Positions 18,604 through 27,640 of a stretch of 52,281 bases of DNA are shown piece by piece (the stretch's first letter is position 1; the number at the start of each line of letters is the position of its first letter). The notes below the pieces were generated by a model. The model was not told the DNA's origin. It searched no databases and saw only the letters and a list, made by a program, of their open reading frames with translations. The stretch covers positions 1 to 52,281 of the forward strand of contig JARCRQ010000100.1 in NCBI GenBank assembly GCA_029850585.1, in the 5' to 3' direction. Origin of the DNA: Sideroxydans sp. Lineage in GTDB: Bacteria; Pseudomonadota; Gammaproteobacteria; Burkholderiales; Gallionellaceae. The translations under genes and the position numbers were made by a program.

Positions 18604-19375
18604 GCAAAAAATTTTTCAAGGGTTCGATAAATTGTTCTGGATGCGACAAAAAAGGCGCGTGCGCCGCACCTGCGATGGTGACTAATTGCGCATCAGGCAA
18701 CGCCGCCGCCATATATTCCGAGGCTTGCGGGGGCGTGAGGGTATCACGCTCACCTGCGATAACTAAGCTGGGTTGGTTGATGTTGGGCAATGCTTCGCGT
18801 AAATCGCAATCGCGCAAAATGTCCAAGCCGCTTTGTAAAACCGACCAATCAGGTTCGCCATGGGCAAAAAGTTCGTTGCGTAAACGCGTCAACAAGGCGC
18901 GCTCGTTGTCGCTGCCACGCGTTTGCAACGCCACAAAGCGACGCAATGTCTGCGTAGGGTTGTCGGCCAAGGCAACGGCGAATTCCGCCAACGTGGCAAG
19001 CGGCATCGCCTCCAACCAATCGGCGCGCTGCGCAAAGCACGGCGTGCTAGAAACTAGCACCAAGCGTTGAATTTTTTGCGGCTCTAACTGCGCCCAACGC
19101 AAGGCAATCTGCCCGCCTAATGACCAGCCGCACAGAGTGAGCGGCTGTGCAAATCTTGCGGACAACTCAGCGACGATTTCATCCAACACGGTCGTAGGGG
19201 CGTAAGACTTTATGCCCCTACGCGAGCTTCCATGCCCAGGCAAATCCACCACCTGCACACAAAAATCTGCGGCGAGCTTTTCCACCAGCTCGCCCCACAT
19301 CCCAGCGTGCATCCCCCAACCGTGTATCAACAACAGCGGCGCGCCGCTGCCGAAAGTCTCAACATGCAAGCTCAT
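18590..19375 (-). CDS. bioH: Pimeloyl-ACP methyl ester carboxylesterase BioH
   Basis: An alpha/beta hydrolase that frees pimeloyl-ACP from its methyl ester and so ends chain extension. Nucleophile S85 lies in CGWSLGG, the acid in AGERDTLTPP and the His in AGAAHAPFLSHPE; HGWGMHAGMW forms the oxyanion region. At 261 aa the length is normal. Residues about 52-61 (RRGIKSYAPT) are encoded by a perfect DNA hairpin of REP-like sequence and sit where homologs have a shorter loop. The gene overlaps bioF by 17 bp and bioC by 14 bp. Confidence 0.92.
   Translation of the reverse strand: MSLHVETFGSGAPLLLIHGWGMHAGMWGELVEKLAADFCVQVVDLPGHGSSRRGIKSYAPTTVLDEIVAELSARFAQPLTLCGWSLGGQIALRWAQLEPQKIQRLVLVSSTPCFAQRADWLEAMPLATLAEFAVALADNPTQTLRRFVALQTRGSDNERALLTRLRNELFAHGEPDWSVLQSGLDILRDCDLREALPNINQPSLVIAGERDTLTPPQASEYMAAALPDAQLVTIAGAAHAPFLSHPEQFIEPLKNFLHERI
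19193..19222. repeat. Palindromic repeat inside bioH
   Basis: CGTAGGGGC and GCCCCTACG are perfect 9-bp arms that extend to 13 pairs with one G-T wobble around a four-base loop. GTAGGGGC is a common head of intergenic palindromes in proteobacteria, here inside a coding sequence. Confidence 0.75.
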
Positions 19376-20513
19376 GCAACGCTCCTATGAGTTGTTGCAC
19401 ATCAGCTTCGCTATGCGCCTCCGACAGCGTGATACGCAAGCGTGCTGTGCCTTGCGGCACGGTGGGCGGGCGTATCGCCGCGACCCAGATACCGCGTTCG
19501 CGTAAGCCCTCGCTTAACTTCAATGCTTGATGATTGTCACCAATCAGCAGCGGTTGTATCGCTGTGTCGGACGGCATCAGCGACCAAGCTAAATCTGCTA
19601 ATCCATCGCGTAATTGTGTGATGAGTTTTTGCAAATGCGCGCGCCTGTCGTCGCCATTTTTTATCAGTTGCAAACTCGCTAACAGCGCGACCGACAAGGC
19701 AGGCGGCGTGGCGGTGGTATAGACATAGCTACGCGCCTGATTGATTAGCGTGTCGATGACCACTTGCTCGGCGGCAACGAACGCACCCGACACGCCCGCC
19801 GCTTTACCCAAAGTCGCCATGTAAATGATGCGAGGAGAACTCAAATTGAAATGCGCTAACGAACCTCGCCCCTGTTCACCCAACACGCCAAAACCATGCG
19901 CATCATCGACCAGCAACCACGCATCAAATTGTTCGCACAACGCCAACAATTCCGGCAGCGGTGCGAGGTCACCATCCATGCTAAACACCGCGTCGGTGAT
20001 GATAAGTTTTCTGCCTGTTTGGGTTTGCGCTAATTGTTCTGCCAACTGCGCCATATCGCCGTGGCGATAGCGTTTGATTTGCGCGCGCGACAGCAGCATC
20101 GCATCGTTCAAGGAAGCATGGTTGAGCTTATCGGCGTACACCGTATCCGCCTTCCCCAGCAAGGCTTGCACGACTCCGAGGTTCGTCATATAACCAGTGG
20201 AAAATAATAGCGCGGCAGGTTTGCTGACGAATTCCGCGAGCTGCATTTCGAGTTGATGATGCGGTGCAAAATGTCCGCTTACCAAGTGCGCCGCACCCGC
20301 ACCCACGCCCCATTGTTGCGCGCCATTTTGCAACGCGGTAATGAGCTGCGGATGATGCGCCAGACCCAAATAATCATTGCTGCAAAACGCTAGATAGGAT
20401 TTGCCATCGACGATGATATGCGGCGACTGCGGCGTATCCAAAGTGCGGCGAGTGCGCAGCAAACCTAGCGCGGCACGTTCGTCGAGTTCGGTTTGTAGCT
20501 GGGTAAAAGGCAT
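19359..20513 (-). CDS. bioF: 8-amino-7-oxononanoate synthase
   Basis: A PLP enzyme that condenses pimeloyl-ACP with L-alanine. The fold-type I features are present: FCSNDYLGLAHHP near residue 45, HASLNDA, the Asp-containing VDDAHGFGVLG, and the Schiff-base lysine K237 in ATLGKAAGVSGA. At 384 aa it is full length. The ATG at 20513 has no strong ribosome site and lies 19 bp after the MreB-like gene, with which it is probably co-transcribed. bioH follows with an overlap. Confidence 0.95.
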   Translation of the reverse strand: MPFTQLQTELDERAALGLLRTRRTLDTPQSPHIIVDGKSYLAFCSNDYLGLAHHPQLITALQNGAQQWGVGAGAAHLVSGHFAPHHQLEMQLAEFVSKPAALLFSTGYMTNLGVVQALLGKADTVYADKLNHASLNDAMLLSRAQIKRYRHGDMAQLAEQLAQTQTGRKLIITDAVFSMDGDLAPLPELLALCEQFDAWLLVDDAHGFGVLGEQGRGSLAHFNLSSPRIIYMATLGKAAGVSGAFVAAEQVVIDTLINQARSYVYTTATPPALSVALLASLQLIKNGDDRRAHLQKLITQLRDGLADLAWSLMPSDTAIQPLLIGDNHQALKLSEGLRERGIWVAAIRPPTVPQGTARLRITLSEAHSEADVQQLIGALHELAC

Positions 20514-20532
20514 TAGATAAACTTAACGGGTT

Positions 20533-21024
20533 TCAATTCAAGACTTCTCCGCCCGATGTAAATTTTAATCTCAGTAACTCTTCTTTCCCTAGCTCTCGCC
20601 CTTGCCAAAGAATGACTTTTTTTGCGCCGGCACTGATTGCTAATTCGTGCATCGCGCGAATTTCGATTTGTGTGAAACCACCTTCTGGCTCAATCATAGG
20701 ATGCAACACAATAGTCGGCGCGGGCTTAAATAAGCCGCCCTGACAAGCCTTAGCAATAAAGTATTTCATCACTACATCGGCAACCGTGAAATCAGAAAGT
20801 AGTGCGCGCGGATGCTTGAATGGATTAACCAAATCCACCGCTTGCGTAATCGCAATTTCAGCAGCTTTGTTGCCGTAAGCAAGCACTGTTTCTTTGGGTT
20901 TACGAGTAATCGCAACTAGCGGTGGCTCTGATATTTCATAGCCTGATTTGACATCACGGACAGTGATTCTGTCTGGGCTTAGCTGGACGTAAATAACCGA
21001 ATTAAAAAGCTGTAAGAAATTCAT
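20533..21024 (-). CDS. Stand-alone MreB-like half protein (actin-fold N-terminal part)
   Basis: A 163-aa protein that aligns with the first part of MreB only: IYVQLSPDRITVRD matches the first strand pair, SEPPLVAI the EPSVVAI segment, YGNKAAEI the GHEAK region, FTVADVVMKYFIAKA the ADFEVTEKMLQYFI helix, and IEIRAMHELAISAGAKKVIL the RAIRESA.GAREV segment. The phosphate-1 loop DLGTANT is replaced by LSPDR, and everything after the first domain is missing, so ATP binding and filament formation are unlikely. It ends cleanly with a stop and the frame is intact, so it looks like a small gene rather than a recent wreck. It lies between bioB (36 bp) and bioF (19 bp) on the same strand. Function unknown. 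Confidence 0.72.
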   Translation of the reverse strand: MNFLQLFNSVIYVQLSPDRITVRDVKSGYEISEPPLVAITRKPKETVLAYGNKAAEIAITQAVDLVNPFKHPRALLSDFTVADVVMKYFIAKACQGGLFKPAPTIVLHPMIEPEGGFTQIEIRAMHELAISAGAKKVILWQGRELGKEELLRLKFTSGGEVLN

Positions 21025-21060
21025 AAGCGACTCTTAATTTTTTCCACCGATTACACAGGT

Positions 21061-22056
21061 TTAGTGTTTATCCGCCAACGGATACATGCCCAATTTATCC
21101 AGCAGCGCGCGGTCCCGTTGCGCTTCGGGATTGCCCGTAGTCAACAGTTGTTCACCGTAAAAAATCGAGTTCGCACCCGCCAAGAAACACAAAGTTTGCA
21201 CGGCATCGGACATTTCTTGGCGACCTGCCGAGAGACGCACGCGCGCTTTAGGCATGGTGATGCGCGCGACGGCTATGGTGCGCACAAAATCCAGTGAATC
21301 TAGGTCGGGCGTGTCGGCTAACGGTGTGCCTTCAACTTTGACCAAATTGTTAATCGGCACGCTTTCTGGATACGGTTCCATGTTGGCGAGTTGTGCGACC
21401 AAGCCAGCACGTTGGGTGAGATTTTCGCCCAAGCCGACGATGCCGCCGCTGCACACATGCATACCCGCACGGCGCACGCGCTCCAAGGTGTCCAAGCGAT
21501 CCTGGTAATCGCGCGTGCTGATAATGTCGCCATAAAATTCTGGCGCGGTGTCGATATTGTGGTTGTAGTAATCCAAGCCCGCATCGCTGAGTTGTTGTGT
21601 TTGCGCGTCGTTCAACATGCCCAATGTCGCGCAGGTTTCCATGCCTAGCCCACGCACCGCCTTAACCATTTCCACCACGGCTTCCATGTCGCCTTCACTC
21701 GGTTCGCGCCATGCCGCGCCCATGCAAAAACGATTCGCGCCGTTGTCCTGTGCGGCTTTAGCGGCTCGCACCACTTCTTCTACTTCCAACATTTTGCGAT
21801 TTTCTACGCCTGTGGAATGGAACGCCGACTGCGGGCAATAGCCGCAATCTTCCGAACAGCCGCCCGTTTTAATCGACAGCAGCGTGGACAGTTGCACCGC
21901 ATTGGCATCAAAATTTTCGCGATGAATTTGCTGCGCTTGAAACATCAAATCCGCGAAAGGCAGACGGAACAAGGCTTCCACGTCTTCCACTGCCCAGCGT
22001 TGCGGTGCAGTGCTGCGTTTAATCGGGCGGATAAATTCTATGGTTTGAGTGTTCAT
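21061..22056 (-). CDS. bioB: Biotin synthase
   Basis: A radical-SAM enzyme that inserts sulfur into dethiobiotin. The cluster cysteines C67, C71 and C74 lie in [13 protein letters not shown]. The [2Fe-2S] cluster residues are also present: Cys in RFCMGAAWR, Cys in ETCATLGML, Cys in [12 protein letters not shown] and the Arg in RLSAGR. At 331 aa it is full length. It is the first gene of the biotin cluster and is divergent from comF; its promoter must lie in the 157-bp gap at 22057-22213, where a dispersed repeat also sits. Confidence 0.97.
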   Translation of the reverse strand: MNTQTIEFIRPIKRSTAPQRWAVEDVEALFRLPFADLMFQAQQIHRENFDANAVQLSTLLSIKTGGCSEDCGYCPQSAFHSTGVENRKMLEVEEVVRAAKAAQDNGANRFCMGAAWREPSEGDMEAVVEMVKAVRGLGMETCATLGMLNDAQTQQLSDAGLDYYNHNIDTAPEFYGDIISTRDYQDRLDTLERVRRAGMHVCSGGIVGLGENLTQRAGLVAQLANMEPYPESVPINNLVKVEGTPLADTPDLDSLDFVRTIAVARITMPKARVRLSAGRQEMSDAVQTLCFLAGANSIFYGEQLLTTGNPEAQRDRALLDKLGMYPLADKH

Positions 22057-22124
22057 GGGGTTCGAGTGGCAAAGGTAAAATATAGTGTGAGTGCTATTGC
22101 AGCACGCAATTTAGATAGATAGAA

Positions 22125-22190
22125 AGACCGCAAGGGTCTTCGCCAAGAAACATGGTCGCAAACTGCGCTCCCTGTTTCTTGCGAGCGCGG
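22125..22190. repeat. Dispersed hairpin repeat between bioB and comF
   Basis: CAAGAAACATGG (22144-22155) and CCCTGTTTCTTG (22170-22181) are 12-bp arms with one mismatch. The surrounding 66 bp resembles 15868-15933 near the SCO1 start. It separates the divergent genes bioB and comF. Confidence 0.65.
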
Positions 22191-22213
22191 CATCATCCTG
22201 AAAGGACTAGCCC

Positions 22214-22942
22214 TTGTCAATTTTCAAAACAGCATTATCAAACCTGCGCACATTTTTTAAGCACATCGCGCTCAAGCAACCTTGCGTATTGTGTGGCGCG
22301 ATGAGCGCGCGGGGCTTGTGGTGTGAGGCGTGCGACGCGGATTTACCGTATTTGCGCGGTAACTTGTGCGAGCAATGCGCCTTGCCGATTAGCAGCGGCA
22401 AAATCTGCGGACATTGCCTCGCTCACCCACCGCTGTTTACGCGCAGCACCGCCGCCTTTGCTTATACTTTTCCCGTCAACAAACTCATTCAGCAATTCAA
22501 ATACGACGAGCAACTCGCCTTGGCGCGCGCCTTAGCCGAAGCGTTATTAGCCACTATTGCGCGCGATGAGTTGCCCGATGTCATCATTGCCATGCCCTTG
22601 CATCGCAACAAACTCCAGCGACGCGCTTATAACCAAGCCTTGTTGATTGCGAAATTTTTAGCGCATGAATTGCATATAGAACTATTGACCCACGCCTGCG
22701 AACGTGTGGTTGATACCGCTCCGCAATCAACCTTGCCATTCAAACAGCGCGGCAGAAATATGCGTAACGCGTTTGTCTGCCATGTCGATTTAAGCGGCAA
22801 AAAAGTTGCCTTGGTGGATGACGTACTCACCAGCGGCGCAACGCTGAATGCCTTGGCGCGCGCGGTGCAAAAGCAAGGCGCAAGGGACATTCAAACTTGG
22901 GTAGTGGCGCGAACGATTAGAAAGCCAGCTAAGTCCGTTTAG
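22214..22942 (+). CDS. comF: ComF-family phosphoribosyltransferase-like protein
   Basis: A 242-aa protein with an N-terminal double zinc ribbon (CVLC, CEAC, CEQC, CGHC between about residues 22 and 75) and a C-terminal PRTase fold with the PRPP motif [13 protein letters not shown]. ComF supports DNA uptake in transformable bacteria, probably with ComFA or PriA, although it is present in many species not known to be competent. The start is a TTG at 22214 with AAAGGA seven bases upstream; no ATG lies before the first zinc finger. The stop codon overlaps that of the convergent tyrS. Confidence 0.9.
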   Translation: MSIFKTALSNLRTFFKHIALKQPCVLCGAMSARGLWCEACDADLPYLRGNLCEQCALPISSGKICGHCLAHPPLFTRSTAAFAYTFPVNKLIQQFKYDEQLALARALAEALLATIARDELPDVIIAMPLHRNKLQRRAYNQALLIAKFLAHELHIELLTHACERVVDTAPQSTLPFKQRGRNMRNAFVCHVDLSGKKVALVDDVLTSGATLNALARAVQKQGARDIQTWVVARTIRKPAKSV

Positions 22943-24165
22943 TTCACGCTAATACGCGCAAATTTACGTTTACCCACTTGCGCGACGACGGTTCTGCCAG
23001 CCGCCACCGTGGCAGATTTCTCCGTGATTTTTTCACCGTCAATTTTGACCGCACCCGCCGCCATCATGCGCATCGCTTCTGAAGTGCTGTCAACCAAATT
23101 CGCTGCTTTCAAAAATTGCGGCACGCCGATTAAACCATTCGTCGCGGCGACTGTTACTTCAGGCATATCGTCAGGTAATACGCCTTTTTGGAAGCGCGCT
23201 TCAAACTCGCTCAACGCTGCGACCGCCGCGTCTTGATTATGAAAGCGCGCCACGATTTCTTGCGCCAGCAGCACCTTGGCATCGCGTGGATTGCGCCCCG
23301 CTACGGTCTCCGCTTGCAACGATTTAATCTCATCCATGGCGCGGAACGACAGCAGCTCAAAATAACGCCACATTAAGGTGTCCGAAATCGACATCAGCTT
23401 GCCGAACATATCTTGCGGGGTATCGGTAATGCCGATGTAATTACCCAACGATTTGGACATTTTATTCACGCCATCCAAGCCTTCCAGCAAAGGCATGGTC
23501 AATACGCATTGCGGTGCTTGACCGTAATGTTTTTGCAGCTCACGCCCCATCAGCAAATTAAATTTTTGGTCGGTACCGCCCAGCTCAATATCCGCTTTTA
23601 ACGCGACTGAATCGTAGCCTTGCACCAGCGGATAAATAAATTCGTGGATGGCAATGGGTTGATTGCCTTTGTAGCGTTTAGAAAAATCATCGCGCTCCAA
23701 CATTTGCGCCACGGTGTGGGTCGCCGCCAGCTTGATTAAATCCACCGCGCTGAACGCGTCCATCCAGGTCGAGTTAAACACCACTTCGGTTTTGGCGGGG
23801 TCGAGTACCTTGAACACTTGCTCTTTATACGATTGCGCATTAGCCAGCACTTGCTCGCGGGTGAGCGGCGGGCGGGTGGCATTTTTACCAGTTGGGTCAC
23901 CGATCATGCCGGTGAAATCGCCAATCAAAAACAGCGCGTGATGCCCCAAATCTTGCAGTTGACGCATTTTGTTGAGTAACACGGTATGGCCTAAATGCAA
24001 ATCAGGCGCAGTGGGATCAAAGCCCGCTTTGATGCGCAAAGGACGATTTTCAGCAAGCTTTTTAATCAGCTCGGCTTCGATGAGTAACTCGTCTGCGCCA
24101 CGCTTAATGATGGCTAAGGCTTTTTGTTGGACAGGATTAAGGCTGATTGGGCTGGGTTGAGTCAT
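22939..24165 (-). CDS. tyrS: Tyrosyl-tRNA synthetase
   Basis: A class I synthetase charging tRNA-Tyr. The HIGH motif appears as HLGH (57-60) and KMSKS in [14 protein letters not shown]; a C-terminal S4 RNA-binding domain (about 340-405) follows. At 408 aa it is the TyrZ-like type frequent in betaproteobacteria, judged by the [10 protein letters not shown] form. It is convergent with comF, and the two stop codons share three bases (22939-22942), so no terminator fits between them. It is divergent from the M23 peptidase gene. Confidence 0.96.
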   Translation of the reverse strand: MTQPSPISLNPVQQKALAIIKRGADELLIEAELIKKLAENRPLRIKAGFDPTAPDLHLGHTVLLNKMRQLQDLGHHALFLIGDFTGMIGDPTGKNATRPPLTREQVLANAQSYKEQVFKVLDPAKTEVVFNSTWMDAFSAVDLIKLAATHTVAQMLERDDFSKRYKGNQPIAIHEFIYPLVQGYDSVALKADIELGGTDQKFNLLMGRELQKHYGQAPQCVLTMPLLEGLDGVNKMSKSLGNYIGITDTPQDMFGKLMSISDTLMWRYFELLSFRAMDEIKSLQAETVAGRNPRDAKVLLAQEIVARFHNQDAAVAALSEFEARFQKGVLPDDMPEVTVAATNGLIGVPQFLKAANLVDSTSEAMRMMAAGAVKIDGEKITEKSATVAAGRTVVAQVGKRKFARISVN

Positions 24166-24358
24166 GTTGATTTAGGCGATTTTTACCGATGGTCGGGTAA
24201 TTTATACCGCTAGTCGGACAATAGCCGCTTTATTATTGCGACGGCTGACCGCGTATCGGTTGGAGTTAAGTGAGTATCCTGTTTCTGGTAAAGTGCGCGT
24301 CCTTTGCAAGCGGTTAAACCCTTGTTGCAGCACGACTAGCCAATTTTAGGAGGCGCGA

Positions 24359-25654
24359 ATGTTACCCCAAAAATCTATCAGCCAAGAACGCAAAATGAAA
24401 TTGCGTTGGTTTGTTACCTTGTCCACCATGCCGTTGCTGGGTGTGGTCACGGCGTTTGGGCTCGTACCGCAAAGTCAAATTGGCTTAGATGTGACGCAAT
24501 TAAGTTCACAAGAGATTCCTTTAACCGTCAGCATAAATACCGTCACCGAAAGCAGTTACTGGCGCAATGAGCGGGTGTTGCGTGGCGATACTGTTGCCGA
24601 ATTATTGCGTCGCATGAATGTAGAAGATACTGCCGCTAGCGAATTTTTACGCACCAACGCGGCGGCGGAATCGTTGCGTAAATTGAGCGTGGGCAAAGAA
24701 GTGCAAGCCGAAACCAGCGCGAATGGCGGCTTGATTTCCTTGCGTTATCTGAATGATGCAGGCGCGCAAGTGGTCATCGAAAAACAAGGTGCCATTTTCA
24801 CCAGCAAAATTTTAGCGGCGCAACTAGAAAAGCGTTTGTTTGTGCGCACGGGTGAAATTAAAACCAGCTTGTATGCGGCAACCGATGCGGTCGGAATGCC
24901 CGATGCCGCCGCCAATCAACTCACTGAATTATTTAGCGGCGACATCGACTTCCATCACGAATTACGTCGTGGTGACAAATTCACGGTGGTGTATGAAATG
25001 ACTTACAGCAATGGCGCATTGGTACGTTCTGGGCGCATTCAAGCGGCGGAATTTATCAATCGCGGTACAGCATATCGCGCGGTGTATTTCCAAAGCGATG
25101 CCGAGCATGGTGATTACTACACGCCTGAAGGCAAGAGTGTACGCAAAGCATTTTTACGTTCGCCTATCGAGTATTCACGCGTGAGTTCAGGTTTTACCAT
25201 GGCACGCTTCCATCCTATTTTGAATAAATGGGGTGCACATAAAGGCACTGACTTTGCCGCGCCTACTGGCACGAAAGTGCGCGCACCCGCCGATGGCGTT
25301 GTGACGATGGTGGGCAAGCAAAACGGCTATGGCAATGTGATTAACTTGAGCCATCAAGGTCGCTACATCACGGTTTACGGGCATTTGTCGCGCTTCGCCA
25401 CGGGCTTGCATAAAGGTCAACATGTCGCGCAGGGCGAGACCATCGGCTATGTCGGCACGACTGGTTTATCAACGGGGCCGCACTTGCATTACGAATTCAA
25501 AGTGGGCGGCGAACAGCGCGATCCTTTGCGGGTTGCCTTGCCAGATGCGCAACCTGTGAAAGCCTCTCAAATCGCGGCATTCCGCCCGATTGCCGATAAC
25601 TTTTTGGCGCGTTTAGAATTGTTGCGCAATACCAATTTAGCGAAAGTTGAATAG
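24359..25654 (+). CDS. M23-family murein endopeptidase, membrane anchored
   Basis: A LytM-type metallopeptidase that cuts peptidoglycan cross-links. A membrane segment (about residues 18-36) anchors or exports it; a low-complexity and OapA/LysM-like region follows (about 50-260), then the catalytic domain with zinc ligands H294 and D298 (HKGTD) and H375/H377 (HLHYEF). All ligands are intact, so it should be an active enzyme rather than an EnvC/NlpD-type activator. The ATG at 24359 has an ideal AGGAGG five bases upstream. anmK follows six bases after its stop, so they form an operon with a cell-wall theme. Confidence 0.9.
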   Translation: MLPQKSISQERKMKLRWFVTLSTMPLLGVVTAFGLVPQSQIGLDVTQLSSQEIPLTVSINTVTESSYWRNERVLRGDTVAELLRRMNVEDTAASEFLRTNAAAESLRKLSVGKEVQAETSANGGLISLRYLNDAGAQVVIEKQGAIFTSKILAAQLEKRLFVRTGEIKTSLYAATDAVGMPDAAANQLTELFSGDIDFHHELRRGDKFTVVYEMTYSNGALVRSGRIQAAEFINRGTAYRAVYFQSDAEHGDYYTPEGKSVRKAFLRSPIEYSRVSSGFTMARFHPILNKWGAHKGTDFAAPTGTKVRAPADGVVTMVGKQNGYGNVINLSHQGRYITVYGHLSRFATGLHKGQHVAQGETIGYVGTTGLSTGPHLHYEFKVGGEQRDPLRVALPDAQPVKASQIAAFRPIADNFLARLELLRNTNLAKVE

Positions 25655-25660
25655 TCAGGC

Positions 25661-26752
25661 GTGGCAGAGCTTTATATCGGTTTGATGTCGGGTACGAGCT
25701 TGGACGGTATAGATGCCGTCCTTGTCCGTTTTAGCGCAGGCAATACCCAGCTTGTGGCACAACATTTCAGCCCTTTTGATGAGGCAATAAAAGCCGAGTT
25801 GTTGGCGTTGCATACCCCTGCCAGCAATGAATTACATCGTAGTTTATTAGTCAGCAATCAATTAGCCCGACGCTATGCGCACAGCATCGAGCAGCTGTTA
25901 AGCAGCGCGCAAATCAGCCCGCAGCAAGTACGCGCCATCGGCTGCCACGGTCAAACCATCCGCCATTGCCCTGAACACGGCTACACCGTGCAGCTGGGTA
26001 ATGGCGCGTTACTCGCCGAGCTGACTGGTATTACGGTTGTCAACGATTTCCGCAGTCGCGACATCGCCGCAGGCGGGCAAGGTGCGCCGCTGGTGCCCGC
26101 TTTTCATCACCGCCTACTGCGTGACGTAAATATCCATCGCGTCATCGTCAACATCGGCGGCATCAGTAATCTCACTAACTTATCCCCACACGACACGCCC
26201 TCAGGCTTTGATTGCGGACCAGGCAACTTGCTGATGGATGCTTGGTGCAGTCAGCATCAGGGCTTGCCTTACGATAAAGGGGGTAGGTGGGCGGCGACAG
26301 GCACAGTGTTAGCTAACTTGCTCGCGGCGATGCTCAATGAACCCTACTTTGCACAGCCCGCACCTAAAAGTACAGGGCGCGATTTATTCAATATGACTTG
26401 GTTAGCGCAGCAGTTGCGTGGCGACGAACGCCCTGAAGACGTGCAAGCCACCTTGCTGGAATTAACCGCCGTGAGCATTGCGCAAGCGATTCAGCGAAGT
26501 TGCGTAGGGGCGACGGAGATTTATGTATGCGGCGGCGGCGCACATAACGACACGCTGATGCACCGCTTACAGGCGCATCTGCCAGACTTAAAAATCGCCA
26601 GCACCTCAGCACTAGGCATCAGTCCCGACTATCTCGAAGCGATCGCCTTTGCTTGGTTAGCTGAACAAACCCTGCGCAAGCAAACTGCCAATCTGCCCAT
26701 CGTCACAGGTGCGCGCCACGCCTGCATTTTGGGTGCGATACACCAAGCCTAA
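25661..26752 (+). CDS. anmK: Anhydro-N-acetylmuramic acid kinase
   Basis: Phosphorylates 1,6-anhydroMurNAc to MurNAc-6-P, feeding recycled wall sugar back into metabolism. The N-terminal GLMSGTSLDGIDAVLV, the GCHGQTIRH segment, NIGGISNLT and FDCGPGN signatures of the family are all present, and 363 aa is the normal length. The start is a GTG at 25661 in a weak ribosome context, six bases after the M23 stop, suggesting re-initiation. A strong bidirectional terminator lies 26 bp after the stop. Confidence 0.95.
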   Translation: MAELYIGLMSGTSLDGIDAVLVRFSAGNTQLVAQHFSPFDEAIKAELLALHTPASNELHRSLLVSNQLARRYAHSIEQLLSSAQISPQQVRAIGCHGQTIRHCPEHGYTVQLGNGALLAELTGITVVNDFRSRDIAAGGQGAPLVPAFHHRLLRDVNIHRVIVNIGGISNLTNLSPHDTPSGFDCGPGNLLMDAWCSQHQGLPYDKGGRWAATGTVLANLLAAMLNEPYFAQPAPKSTGRDLFNMTWLAQQLRGDERPEDVQATLLELTAVSIAQAIQRSCVGATEIYVCGGGAHNDTLMHRLQAHLPDLKIASTSALGISPDYLEAIAFAWLAEQTLRKQTANLPIVTGARHACILGAIHQA

Positions 26753-26778
26753 AGCCCACTGAGTTTTGAGTAGGCAAT

Positions 26779-26809
26779 AAAAAAGGGACGCAAACTGCGT
26801 CCCTTTTTT
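26779..26809. terminator. Bidirectional terminator between anmK and erpA
   Basis: Perfect 13-bp arms (26779-26791 and 26797-26809) around loop AAACT, with six A on one side and six T on the other. It can stop both convergent transcripts. Confidence 0.93.
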
Positions 26810-26846
26810 GCTACCCGCTACTAGCCAGTAGCTACTCGCATACAGC

Positions 26847-27197
26847 TTACACCGAGAACGATGAGCCACAACCGCAAGTGGTGGTGGCATTCGGATTTTT
26901 AATCACAAATTGTGAACCTTCCAAGCCTTCTTGATAGTCAATTTCTGCACCGACCAAGTATTGGAAGCTCATCGGGTCGATGAGTAATTGCACGCCGTTT
27001 TTGTCCAACACGGTGTCATCTTCGTTAGTCACTTCATCGAAGGTAAAACCGTATTGAAAGCCAGAGCAACCACCGCCGCTGACAAATACGCGTAACTTCA
27101 AATCTTGATTGCCTTCTTCAGAAATCAGCTCTTTCACTTTGTTTGCCGCGTTGTCGGTAAACACTAATGGATCTTGCACTTCGGTCATTGCATTCAT
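26847..27197 (-). CDS. erpA: Iron-sulfur cluster insertion protein ErpA
   Basis: An A-type carrier that delivers [4Fe-4S] or [2Fe-2S] clusters to client enzymes such as IspG and, by inference here, BioB. The three conserved cysteines are in GGGCSGF and the C-terminal TCGCGSSF. At 116 aa it has normal length. The ATG at 27197 follows AAGGAGT; a second ATG nine bases later is less well placed. It lies 15 bp after the bactofilin gene. Confidence 0.95.
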   Translation of the reverse strand: MNAMTEVQDPLVFTDNAANKVKELISEEGNQDLKLRVFVSGGGCSGFQYGFTFDEVTNEDDTVLDKNGVQLLIDPMSFQYLVGAEIDYQEGLEGSQFVIKNPNATTTCGCGSSFSV

Positions 27198-27212
27198 GGT
27201 GTACTCCTTAAA

Positions 27213-27620
27213 TTATTTAATTTTAGCCGCGCCGAGTAGCACAACTTTTTCTTGGTTGGTAATTGGGTTATGCAGTAAACGCCCGTCGATAACCGCGCCT
27301 AATTGAATTTCCATCGTTTGATAATTCACGTCGCCGTTGATGCGCGCCTTACTTTGCAACTCCAAGTATTCGCTAGCGGTGACGACACCATTCACCATAC
27401 CGTTCGCCACCAGATGCGTCACATTCACATCGCCATCAATCACCGACAATTCGCTCAACACTAAGGTGCTAGGTTTGCCAGGCGTCGCAATCACATTACC
27501 TTTCACTTGTCCGTCGATACGCATCCCGCCACTGAAATTCAAGTCGCCCGTAATAATGGTGCCCGCACCGATTAAAGAGTCAATACGGTTTTGTGGTTTG
27601 CTGGGTTTTTTACTAAACAT
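27213..27620 (-). CDS. Bactofilin
   Basis: A polymer-forming cytoskeletal protein of 135 aa. After a short basic tail (SKKPSKPQNRIDSLIG) comes a right-handed beta-helix built from short strands with GDLNFSGGMRIDGQVKGNVIA at the start; no membrane segment is visible. Bactofilins often recruit cell-wall enzymes, including M23 peptidases, and one such gene lies 1.6 kb away in convergent orientation. It precedes erpA and follows the DUF6776-like gene with small gaps, so the three are probably one transcript. Confidence 0.93.
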   Translation of the reverse strand: MFSKKPSKPQNRIDSLIGAGTIITGDLNFSGGMRIDGQVKGNVIATPGKPSTLVLSELSVIDGDVNVTHLVANGMVNGVVTASEYLELQSKARINGDVNYQTMEIQLGAVIDGRLLHNPITNQEKVVLLGAAKIK

Positions 27621-27640
27621 GGTGGATAGCCTTTCTTAAG

